A stretch of 7,096 nt of DNA, from positions 1 through 7,096 of the forward strand of contig JBFKOL010000230.1 of the NCBI GenBank assembly GCA_041628815.1, given 5' to 3'. Positions 1 through 5,581 of the stretch are shown in pieces. Under the pieces are notes generated by a model, which saw nothing but the letters and a program-made list of their open reading frames with translations, was not told where the DNA came from and ran no database searches. The stretch's first letter is position 1. Each line of letters begins with the position of its first letter. The stretch comes from JBFKOL01 sp041628815. Its GTDB lineage: Bacteria; Bacteroidota; Bacteroidia; Chitinophagales; Saprospiraceae. The translations under genes were made by a program, and so were the position numbers.

Positions 1-343
1 CGCGAAGGTATAAGGCACGAAAATGATCATGATCCACGAATGTAAAAGGAATATCATTTTCGAAGAAAAATTCCCGTGCCTTACGAAAAGAATTGGCGTC
101 GAAGCGGTATGCAAAGTGGTCGATACGAATGTCTCCGGCATAAGGCTTGCCGTCCTTATCCTCGAAAAAGGCTATGGCCTGGTCACCGCTTAAAAGGAAT
201 GTGGGGCGGTCTCCCCATGCCGACAGTTGCACTTTCTTCAACCCTAATAATGGCTCACGCCACTTCAGCGTGATCGTGAGATCGCCGACCTTATTGCCTA
301 AGTGGTCGCGATGCTTAAGTAGGAACGGTCGTGTTGATTTCAC
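1..343 (-). CDS. VOC (glyoxalase/bleomycin-resistance fold) metalloprotein, C-terminus cut by window edge
   Basis: The minus strand reads open from a GTG at 343 to the window edge (114 codons visible), so the C-terminal part lies outside. The first module starts with DHLG (His14), VGDL and LGLKKV, spaced as in the beta-alpha-beta start of VOC proteins. It continues with FLLSGDQAIAFFE. The second module starts with IDHFAYRF (His76) and reaches VDHDHFRALYLR, the usual lead-in to the DPDG and final Glu ligand, which would lie just beyond the edge. His14 and His76 are the expected metal ligands, and Glu61 is a possible extra one. VOC proteins include glyoxalases, extradiol dioxygenases and fosfomycin/bleomycin resistance proteins; the substrate cannot be told here. 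The GTG was chosen because no in-frame ATG precedes His14 and it overlaps the stop of the upstream cupin gene as GTGA, suggesting coupled translation in one operon. The aromatic pair usual in the first helix (FY) is WR here. Confidence 0.85.
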   Translation of the reverse strand, partial: MKSTRPFLLKHRDHLGNKVGDLTITLKWREPLLGLKKVQLSAWGDRPTFLLSGDQAIAFFEDKDGKPYAGDIRIDHFAYRFDANSFRKAREFFFENDIPFTFVDHDHFRALYLR

Positions 344-705
344 TGGATGTATTTGAGATTTGTCCTGGTGAATTCAGACCGCGCATTACCGGTGTTGACT
401 GTTTGAATTGGTTCGAACAGCAAGATGTGGGCTTCTTGCCTTGCGTGGGGACGATGGATCGTGCCCCTGGGAATGACGACCATGTCACCTTCTGAAAGAT
501 GGATGGTTTGGTCTTCCAATTCCATGTCAAATGATCCATGCAGGACCAGAAACATTTCGTCTTCGTCCTCGTGGGCATGCCAGACAAACGGTCCTTTTAT
601 CTTTGCCAGTTTGACATGCTGACCATTGAGTGAAGCTACGATATATGGGTCCCAATACTGATCAACCTGTTTCATGGATGTTGCCAAGTTGTATTTCCTG
701 ATCAT
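340..705 (-). CDS. small single-domain cupin metalloprotein
   Basis: This 121-residue protein has both cupin motifs intact. Motif 1 is HAHEDEDEMFLVLHG, with His43, His45 and Glu50 followed by Gly57 at the canonical spacing. Motif 2 is GDMVVIPRGTIH, with Gly73, Pro79, Gly81 and His84. His43, His45, Glu50 and His84 should bind one divalent metal. The length and the tail (NTGNARSEFT) match the common 110-125 residue bacterial cupins often annotated as mannose-6-phosphate isomerase-like. That name reflects fold only; members are mostly uncharacterised and this one's substrate is unknown. It is predicted to be cytoplasmic, with no signal peptide or membrane segment. The ATG at 705 fits the family N-terminus; no Shine-Dalgarno is visible. 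A three-codon reading frame (ATG at 713) ends in a TGA that overlaps this ATG. It is the first gene of a likely two-gene operon with the VOC gene, which starts inside its stop codon. Confidence 0.93.
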   Translation of the reverse strand: MIRKYNLATSMKQVDQYWDPYIVASLNGQHVKLAKIKGPFVWHAHEDEDEMFLVLHGSFDMELEDQTIHLSEGDMVVIPRGTIHRPHARQEAHILLFEPIQTVNTGNARSEFTRTNLKYIQ

Positions 706-808
706 GACTTCATGTATTTTGTTAAAAATAGAGAGAATTGCTTGCCAAGGGGAACCAATGTGATTAAGGATCCAGCCTAGACAGAGGACTATTGATACAG
801 ACGCGATG

Positions 809-1255
809 TCATGATTTTACGATGAGCTCCACAAATATCGATTCGTCGGCGCGTAATTTTGGAATGAGCGCATGAAAAGAAACGATCGGAGCAATCGTTG
901 TGGCGTTAAGGTTGAAGGTAATTCTGAGGACCAACCTGTTGTTATGGCAATCCATCACCAGCGATTTATTGATTGAGGCAAGCCCATTGGTCAGGCCCTT
1001 CATCCCTGCTACCAGGTCATAGCTCGTCCAGTCGACTTCAGGACTGCATGAGCCACCAATCCTAAGATCGAAATCTTCCTGTGAGCGAATCAACTCGAAT
1101 TCCTTATCCGTTGAAACGGTCATTTGAAAGGGCGTATTGAAGCAGCCCAAATCTTCGAGATTTTTTATTGAGACCTCTCCCGTCATACAGGCATTATCCT
1201 CGCCACACGAAAGTACGAGAAACGCGACACCAAGGACCCAACAGATTTTTTTCAT
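809..1255 (-). CDS. small cysteine-rich lipoprotein of unknown function
   Basis: This 148-residue protein starts MKK, has a hydrophobic stretch at residues 4-16 and a lipobox LVLSC, so Cys17 should be lipidated after signal peptidase II cleavage. The acidic residues just after the cysteine (GEDN) resemble the acid-rich signals that send some Bacteroidota lipoproteins to the outer-membrane surface; this is an inference. The mature part contains four further cysteines (23, 38, 70, 103), enough for two disulfides, and looks beta-rich. The stretch around residues 74-95 (VDWTSYDLVAG then LTNGLASI) is loosely like the PrcB-type lipoprotein domain, but I do not recognise the family with certainty. 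An AAGGTG sequence sits six bases before the ATG. It stands alone: 103 bp from the cupin gene downstream and divergent from the antiporter. Confidence 0.85.
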   Translation of the reverse strand: MKKICWVLGVAFLVLSCGEDNACMTGEVSIKNLEDLGCFNTPFQMTVSTDKEFELIRSQEDFDLRIGGSCSPEVDWTSYDLVAGMKGLTNGLASINKSLVMDCHNNRLVLRITFNLNATTIAPIVSFHALIPKLRADESIFVELIVKS

Positions 1256-1261
1256 TATTCA

Positions 1262-1267
1262 CACCTT
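1262..1267 (-). promoter_or_regulatory. possible Shine-Dalgarno site of the lipoprotein gene
   Basis: On the minus strand AAGGTG lies six bases before the ATG at 1255 and matches AAGGAG at five of six positions. It is the only clear Shine-Dalgarno-like sequence before a start in this window, where the other genes have none. This is typical of Bacteroidota, so the match may be chance. Confidence 0.35.
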
Positions 1268-1365
1268 ACATTACAAGAACGGACAACGGCCTTTTTGTGT
1301 GTCGCAAATATCTAATTTTTTGAAAGACGGCAAGGTTGGTTTTCAGCGTCCATGCCTCATTTTGA

Positions 1366-1373
1366 TACCTTTG
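1366..1373 (+). promoter_or_regulatory. candidate Bacteroidota -7 promoter element of the antiporter gene
   Basis: TACCTTTG matches the Bacteroidota -7 consensus TAnnTTTG exactly and ends four bases before the antiporter ATG at 1378. No good -33 TTTG was found at the expected spacing of about 19-21 bases. Initiation 5-7 bases past the motif would fall on or next to the ATG and give a leaderless mRNA. A weaker match, TAATTTTT at 1313-1320, could be the real element and would leave a normal leader. Confidence 0.35.
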
Positions 1374-1377
1374 CTCG

Positions 1378-2622
1378 ATGGAGTTGTTTCAAATCATAAC
1401 CATCCTGGTCGTAGTATCGGCTGGATTTGCTTATTTGAATGAACGCTTCGTCAAATTGCCCTACACCATAGGTGCCATGGTGATAACGATTGCCATGTGC
1501 ATCGTATTGACCGTACTGGGCTTCCTCGACGTACCGTTTACTAATCCATTGAAGGAATTGATTCAGCAGGTCGATTTCTCAACTGTCTTGCTCGAAATTA
1601 TGTTGAGCTTTCTTCTTTTCGCGGGGGCGCTGCATACCAATTTTGACCAGCTGAAGGTCCATCGGGGCCCCATACTCGCATTTGCGACCATTGGGGTGAT
1701 GACATCTACAGTGTTAATAGGAGGCTCGATGTATTATGTCCTTCAATGGATGGGGATGCCCGTATCGCTTATTTATTGTTTGCTCTTTGGTGCGCTTATC
1801 TCACCAACAGACCCAATTGCGGTCCTGGGAATTCTCAAAAAAGTGGGTGTACCCAAAAAGCTGGAAACCAAAATTGTCGGGGAAAGCCTGTTCAACGATG
1901 GGGTGGGGGTGGTCATATTTATCACGCTTTTCACCATTGCCAAGGTGGGTGTCGACCAAATTACTTTCGGCGAAATAGGACTTCTGCTGGTAGAAGAAAT
2001 ACTTGGCGGCATTGCACTTGGTCTTGCCTTGGGATGGATAGCCTATGGATTGATGAAGTCCATCGATGACTACAGTGTGGAGATCATGATAACGATCGCT
2101 ATCGTTATGGGAGGATACCTTGTGGCCCAGAAACTTCATTTTTCAGGTCCTTTGGCTGTGGTGGTTGCAGGTCTGATCGTAGGACATGATACGGTGCGCG
2201 ATAACATGATGTCTGAAGTGACGGAACAGTATGTCGATAAGTTTTGGGAAACATGGGATGCCCTGCTTAATGGCATACTATTCGTTCTGATTGGCCTCGA
2301 AATATTGATCCTTGAATACAATGGAGCTTTTATTACCGCCGGATTGATCGCCATACCTATTATTTTGCTGGCCAGGTGGCTATCGCTTTCCTTGCCAATA
2401 CGATTTTACCGTGAAAAACTGGAATTCATCAGGAATACGGGTCTCATCATGACTTGGGGTGGATTGAGAGGTGGTATTTCAATTGCATTGGCCTTGTCAT
2501 TGACTTCGGGGATGAATCGCGACTTGATCATCATGATGACCTATGTAGTCGTGATATTCTCCATCATCGTACAAGGACTATCGATTGGTCCGGTGGCGCG
2601 AAAGCTCATAGGAAAAAATTAA
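1378..2622 (+). CDS. CPA1-family Na+(K+)/H+ antiporter (NhaP type)
   Basis: This 414-residue inner-membrane protein is almost wholly hydrophobic, with about 12-13 likely transmembrane segments. It should exchange Na+ or K+ for H+ in pH and salt homeostasis. Family marks visible are SPTDPIAVLG (residues 142-151), GESLFNDGVG (168-177) holding the Asn173-Asp174 'ND' pair typical of electroneutral CPA1 exchangers, GPLAVVVAGL in the middle of the protein, and TWGGLRGG with Arg364 near the end. Asp174 is the expected ion-binding carboxylate. The protein stops about ten residues after the last membrane segment, so it lacks the cytoplasmic regulatory tail found in longer NhaP and NHE proteins. The ATG at 1378 was chosen because the first membrane helix begins at once. 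There is no Shine-Dalgarno, and a TAnnTTTG motif lies directly upstream. It is divergent from the lipoprotein gene and converges on the toroid-protein gene. Ion preference cannot be told from sequence. Confidence 0.95.
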   Translation: MELFQIITILVVVSAGFAYLNERFVKLPYTIGAMVITIAMCIVLTVLGFLDVPFTNPLKELIQQVDFSTVLLEIMLSFLLFAGALHTNFDQLKVHRGPILAFATIGVMTSTVLIGGSMYYVLQWMGMPVSLIYCLLFGALISPTDPIAVLGILKKVGVPKKLETKIVGESLFNDGVGVVIFITLFTIAKVGVDQITFGEIGLLLVEEILGGIALGLALGWIAYGLMKSIDDYSVEIMITIAIVMGGYLVAQKLHFSGPLAVVVAGLIVGHDTVRDNMMSEVTEQYVDKFWETWDALLNGILFVLIGLEILILEYNGAFITAGLIAIPIILLARWLSLSLPIRFYREKLEFIRNTGLIMTWGGLRGGISIALALSLTSGMNRDLIIMMTYVVVIFSIIVQGLSIGPVARKLIGKN

Positions 2623-2743
2623 GATTATCGAATTCATATTTTTTTACTTCATCAATCATCCATTTTTCAGGAGAGCATGTAAAATGCGAGCTGCCAATGA
2701 ATTGAATGGCGATTTATAGGAACGTAGACAACGAAGTACAGTG

Positions 2744-2770
2744 ATGACGGCTGCAGGAATGCCCGTTCAT
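2744..2770 (-). terminator. weak hairpin downstream of the toroid-protein gene
   Basis: ATGACGG at 2744-2750 can pair with CCGTTCAT at 2763-2770 with one bulged base and a 12-base loop. A second small palindrome, GTTCA-TATG-TGAAC (2765-2778), overlaps the gene's stop codon. Both lie in the 155-bp convergent gap after the antiporter. Neither is followed by a T-run on either strand, so a role as intrinsic terminator is weakly supported. The rest of the gap is AT-rich, with a run of seven T at 2639-2645 just after the antiporter stop but no convincing hairpin before it. Confidence 0.25.
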
Positions 2771-2777
2771 ATGTGAA

Positions 2778-3746
2778 CTACCTGGTGCTATGAAAGGGAT
2801 GTCCGAAGCTTGAAGCGTCAGTGACCTCTTGAATCCATTTCAACACCCGGAAAGCGCGAAGGGTGTTCCACCGGCTCGGTTGACCTGCCTTCTCCATCTC
2901 GAAGTGAAGTTGACCGGGAAGTTGGGCCTGGACGTTCCAGGTACCGTCCTTATTGCGTTTTTTGACAAGTACATCCATGGCGTCCTGCATTCTGTCGTCC
3001 CAGGACCACGCGATACTCTGAAAGTAGTCCAAGGCTCTCAAAATATTGTATTTCCAGCGATGCGGAAATCGCAGCAGTAGAAATTCGGGGTGAATCACTT
3101 TGCCGGTTCTGTCGGATCGGAACAATCGATGTATTAAGATGAATTCGATGGCTGCCTTTTGTGCCATCATCAATTCCTCGAGTCGATACTGATATCCATT
3201 TTTCCTGTATTCGGCAATTCCCTCCAGGACAGACAGGGTGCTGTGCAGGGAGCTGTGGACAGCACCCGATCTGTTGGATCGGCAATTGAAGCCTCCATCT
3301 GCCATATGTTCAGTCAACAGGTAATCCACAACAGAGCGAAGCGAATATTCATCGGTCATAAAGTAGCAAGCGTAGTTAAGGAACATACCATTGACACAGA
3401 CGTCGCTTTTTTTCTCTGAACCGATGGCGAGGATGCCGCCGTCATTGGTTTTCTCTTCTTTTAGAATTTTTTCAATTGTTTTTTGTATTGCCGGGTGATC
3501 CGGCCGGACACCCAGGATTTTAAGATCGAGGATTGTATAGTGTGATGACGTCCATTTTGGTTGGTAAAATTTTCGACCCCAGTGTCCGTCAGCGTTTTGC
3601 TCTCGAAGAAATGCTTTACCATATCCCTCTCTTTCAATGCGATCCTGCAGATCTCCTTTAACTATACCGTAAAGGTCCCGGAAGACCTGGTATTGGATGG
3701 ATACATCTCCTTTCAACAACCATTCGATGATTTGTTCGCGATCCAT
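2778..3746 (-). CDS. alpha/alpha-toroid protein of the prenyltransferase/squalene-oxidase repeat group, function unknown
   Basis: This 322-residue soluble protein has the repeating helix pairs and DG-W/G-x turns of the terpenoid-cyclase/prenyltransferase toroid: ADGHWG (residues 52-57), NDGGI (101-105), ADGGF (149-153) and KDGTWN (266-271). The N-terminal WLLKGDVSIQYQVFRDL and the stretches PKWTSSHYT, HSSLHSTLSVLEG and PSRWNTLRAFRVLKW match a bacterial family I recall under 'squalene cyclase' or 'prenyltransferase' names without assigned chemistry. It lacks the DxDD acid motif of squalene-hopene cyclases and is half their length. Lys112, Asp115 and Cys117 (K-x-x-D-x-C) followed by His164/His168 resemble the zinc-site pattern of protein prenyltransferase beta subunits; this is inference. 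The ATG at 3746 was chosen because the family's N-terminal W-L-L motif follows within ten residues. No signal peptide is seen, so it is probably cytoplasmic. It follows the MATE gene by 205 bp with hairpins and a candidate promoter between them, so it is probably transcribed alone. Confidence 0.88.
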   Translation of the reverse strand: MDREQIIEWLLKGDVSIQYQVFRDLYGIVKGDLQDRIEREGYGKAFLREQNADGHWGRKFYQPKWTSSHYTILDLKILGVRPDHPAIQKTIEKILKEEKTNDGGILAIGSEKKSDVCVNGMFLNYACYFMTDEYSLRSVVDYLLTEHMADGGFNCRSNRSGAVHSSLHSTLSVLEGIAEYRKNGYQYRLEELMMAQKAAIEFILIHRLFRSDRTGKVIHPEFLLLRFPHRWKYNILRALDYFQSIAWSWDDRMQDAMDVLVKKRNKDGTWNVQAQLPGQLHFEMEKAGQPSRWNTLRAFRVLKWIQEVTDASSFGHPFHSTR

Positions 3747-3765
3747 GGCAGAAAAGATGGTATGT

Positions 3766-3773
3766 CAAATTTA
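3766..3773 (-). promoter_or_regulatory. candidate Bacteroidota -7 promoter element of the toroid-protein gene
   Basis: On the minus strand TAAATTTG matches the consensus TAnnTTTG exactly. It ends 19 bases before the ATG at 3746, so transcription would start around 3760 with a leader of about 14 bases. The region where a -33 element should lie has no clear TTTG, so this rests on the -7 motif and its position. Confidence 0.45.
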
Positions 3774-3855
3774 TGTACAATGGTATATACAGACATCATA
3801 CAACTCGAAGGTGGGTATTTTTTATGTCCACAGGTAGTAGGTGCTGGGATTAAGT

Positions 3856-3899
3856 AGGTACATGACGGCAAGTACCTTGAATTGCCATTTGCTACTTGC
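3856..3899 (-). repeat. overlapping inverted repeats between the MATE and toroid-protein genes
   Basis: AGGTAC (3856-3861) pairs with GTACCT (3872-3877) around a ten-base loop. GCAAGTA (3868-3874) pairs with TACTTGC (3893-3899) around an 18-base loop. The two pairings share bases 3872-3874 and so exclude each other. The elements lie past the MATE stop and upstream of the toroid-protein promoter candidate. No T-run follows. Confidence 0.4.
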
Positions 3900-3944
3900 G
3901 ATGCTGGAATTGATCATTTGCAAATTCCCAGCCGCGAACATCGC
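3898..3944 (-). terminator. long imperfect hairpin after the MATE gene
   Basis: GCGATG (3898-3903) can pair with CATCGC (3939-3944). Just inside, GCTGG-AATT (3903-3911) can pair with AATT-C-CCAGC (3923-3932) with a single bulged C, enclosing a loop that holds TGATCA. The one-sided spacer CGCGAA (3933-3938) separates the two stems. It begins eight bases after the MATE stop codon on the minus strand, a position expected for a 3' end or mRNA-stabilising structure. No T-run follows, so it is not a textbook intrinsic terminator. Confidence 0.4.
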
Positions 3945-3951
3945 ATGAAGT

Positions 3952-5304
3952 TTACACAGCTCGTTCCTCTTTTCCCGGGAAATCTTGTTTTTGCAGGTAC
4001 CAGAAACTCAGAATGGCGGCACCGGTATCGGCGAGCGGAAAAGAATACCATATGCCGTTAAGTCCAAAAAAAGTGGGTAAAATAAGTACCAGTGGTATCA
4101 ATAGGATGCCTTGCTTCGCCAATGCCAGCATCAACGCTGGTAAAGCCCTGCCAATGGCTTGAAAATATCCGGATCCAATGAGATTAATGGCAATGAGCGG
4201 GGTGGCACCAAAAATCCATCGCATTGCCGGGACGGTCTGGCTGACCAATTCCTTGTCAGTCGTGAAAACACTGATTATGGCTGGAGTAAAGATCATTATG
4301 GCCAAAAAGATAACGAGGGCAATGACTGTGGCATATCCTATGGACAACCGGATGGTCAGTTTCAGACGGTCCCACAACCGCGCTCCGAAATTGTAACCTG
4401 CGACAGGGAGAAATCCCTGGGTGATGCCCATGACAGGGAACAAGGCAAACATCATGCAACGGCTCGCGATACCATACATGGACACGGCTATTTCTGATCC
4501 ATAGAAAAACAAGGAATTATTGAGTACAATGGTGAGCAGTGCAATGGTTCCCTGGCGTGCTAGGGTTACAGAACCGATGGCAAAGGTTTCTTTGATAATG
4601 CTCCAATGTGGATACATGTGATGCCAGTTTATGCGGAGCTCAGATTTTCCAAAAAATAAGAAGGTAGCCGTGAAAATCCCCGAGGCCATAAACGATATTG
4701 CAGAAGCCCATCCAGCCCCGACCATGCCCATCTCAAGCCAAATGATAAAAATGGGATCGAGGATGATGTTGAGGATGGCCGGAAGGATCAAAGTTATCAT
4801 TGCCATTTTTGGAAATCCAAGAGCGCGTATGACCGGGTTGGTCATCATCGCCCACGCCAGGAATGTAACGCCGGCAAGCATGATCCCGAAATACTCCTGG
4901 GATGGCCGCAACAGTTCTCCTTTTCCCCCGAATGCAGAGAGGATTTGATCCATAAAGGCATAACCAAATCCCACCAGTAACACCACGAATATGAGCGTCA
5001 CGGTGACCATATTTCCCCAGACTGTATTAGCACGTTCGTAATCGTCCTTGCCTAAGGCGCGAGAAAAGGCACTAGATCCACCAATTCCAACCGCCATTCC
5101 GATGCTGGAGATGAGAAAAACGATGGGCATGACTACAGTTATAGCACCAATGCCAAGCGGCCCTATAAACCTTCCAACAAAAATCGTATCAACAATGATA
5201 TTCAGCGACATGACCAGGATGCCAATGGATGCTGGAACGGACTGTTCAAGCAGCAGTCTTCCTATATCCTCGGTACCAAATCTGTCGGATCGTTTCTTAT
5301 TCAT
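3952..5304 (-). CDS. MATE-family efflux transporter, MepA-like
   Basis: This 450-residue inner-membrane protein has the two six-helix halves of the MATE family, which export drugs and organic cations in exchange for H+ or Na+. The N-terminus FGTEDIGRLLLEQSVPASIG and SLNIIVDTIFVGRFIG (with Asp39) match the MepA-like branch. GGSSAFSRALGKDD follows helix 2, ALGFPKMAM marks the middle of the first half, and GITQGFLPVAGYNFGA is the corresponding signature in the second half. The reading frame is open upstream to an ATG at 5397. I chose the ATG at 5304 because MATE proteins begin shortly before the FGTE stretch, and the 31 extra residues do not look like family sequence. No Shine-Dalgarno is seen. 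CATCTTTG at 5316-5323 is a one-mismatch -7 motif. No regulator gene is adjacent and the substrate is unknown. The gene sits 277 bp from the amidase gene, with a strong hairpin between. Confidence 0.95.
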   Translation of the reverse strand: MNKKRSDRFGTEDIGRLLLEQSVPASIGILVMSLNIIVDTIFVGRFIGPLGIGAITVVMPIVFLISSIGMAVGIGGSSAFSRALGKDDYERANTVWGNMVTVTLIFVVLLVGFGYAFMDQILSAFGGKGELLRPSQEYFGIMLAGVTFLAWAMMTNPVIRALGFPKMAMITLILPAILNIILDPIFIIWLEMGMVGAGWASAISFMASGIFTATFLFFGKSELRINWHHMYPHWSIIKETFAIGSVTLARQGTIALLTIVLNNSLFFYGSEIAVSMYGIASRCMMFALFPVMGITQGFLPVAGYNFGARLWDRLKLTIRLSIGYATVIALVIFLAIMIFTPAIISVFTTDKELVSQTVPAMRWIFGATPLIAINLIGSGYFQAIGRALPALMLALAKQGILLIPLVLILPTFFGLNGIWYSFPLADTGAAILSFWYLQKQDFPGKEERAV

Positions 5305-5516
5305 GATGAGCGCCGCAAAGATGAAACAATTAACGAACCTGATGCGATTCTTAACAAATGGTTCAGAATTTCCAGTCGACTTTATCCCATCGATCACATG
5401 TCAAAGATGGTCGAGAATCACCATCCAAAAGATAAAAAATGGACCCTAGAAGACACGTTTGATCAAATTTTGACAAGACAAGTCAACTCCTCAACACTCT
5501 TCGTGGATGATGCGTT

Positions 5517-5547
5517 ACTTGCCGACAGTTTTAAACTATCGGCAAGT
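5517..5547 (-). terminator. strong hairpin after the amidase gene
   Basis: ACTTGCCGA (5517-5525) and TCGGCAAGT (5539-5547) form a perfect nine-pair outer stem, continued by AGTTT/AAACT inside. The single non-matching pair is G-U in minus-strand RNA but C-A in plus-strand RNA, so the 14-15 pair helix is continuous only when read in the amidase direction. It begins 35 bases past the amidase stop. A T-run is missing, so it may act as a 3'-end stabiliser or factor-dependent terminator. The rest of the 277-bp gap before the MATE start shows nothing else convincing. Confidence 0.55.
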
Positions 5548-5581
5548 TGTCAAGGTCGAGGTATGTCCAGACCCAAGGTTT

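Noticed and set aside
315..587. Minus-strand open frame of 90 codons overlapping the cupin gene
   Set aside because: It is the alternative frame of the cupin gene, whose own frame holds both cupin motifs.
1137..1442. Plus-strand open frame of 101 codons overlapping the lipoprotein and antiporter starts
   Set aside because: It overlaps two well-supported genes, its product resembles no protein family, and it looks like a chance frame.
2778..3746. Assignment of the toroid protein as a squalene-hopene cyclase
   Set aside because: It is about half the length, lacks the DxDD motif, and has no neighbouring squalene or carotenoid synthesis genes.
4159..4497. Plus-strand open frame of 112 codons inside the MATE gene
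   Set aside because: It lies wholly antisense to a clear transporter and its translation has no domain-like character.
5316..5323. CATCTTTG upstream of the MATE start as a -7 element
   Set aside because: It misses the first T of TAnnTTTG and has no -33 partner, so it is too weak to list as a feature.
5470..5553. TTGAC...GTCAA repeat (5470-5486) and TTGACAA/TTGTCAA pair (5470-5476 and 5547-5553) near the MATE upstream region
   Set aside because: Stems of five to seven bases in AT-rich DNA are expected by chance, and they have no fixed relation to a promoter.
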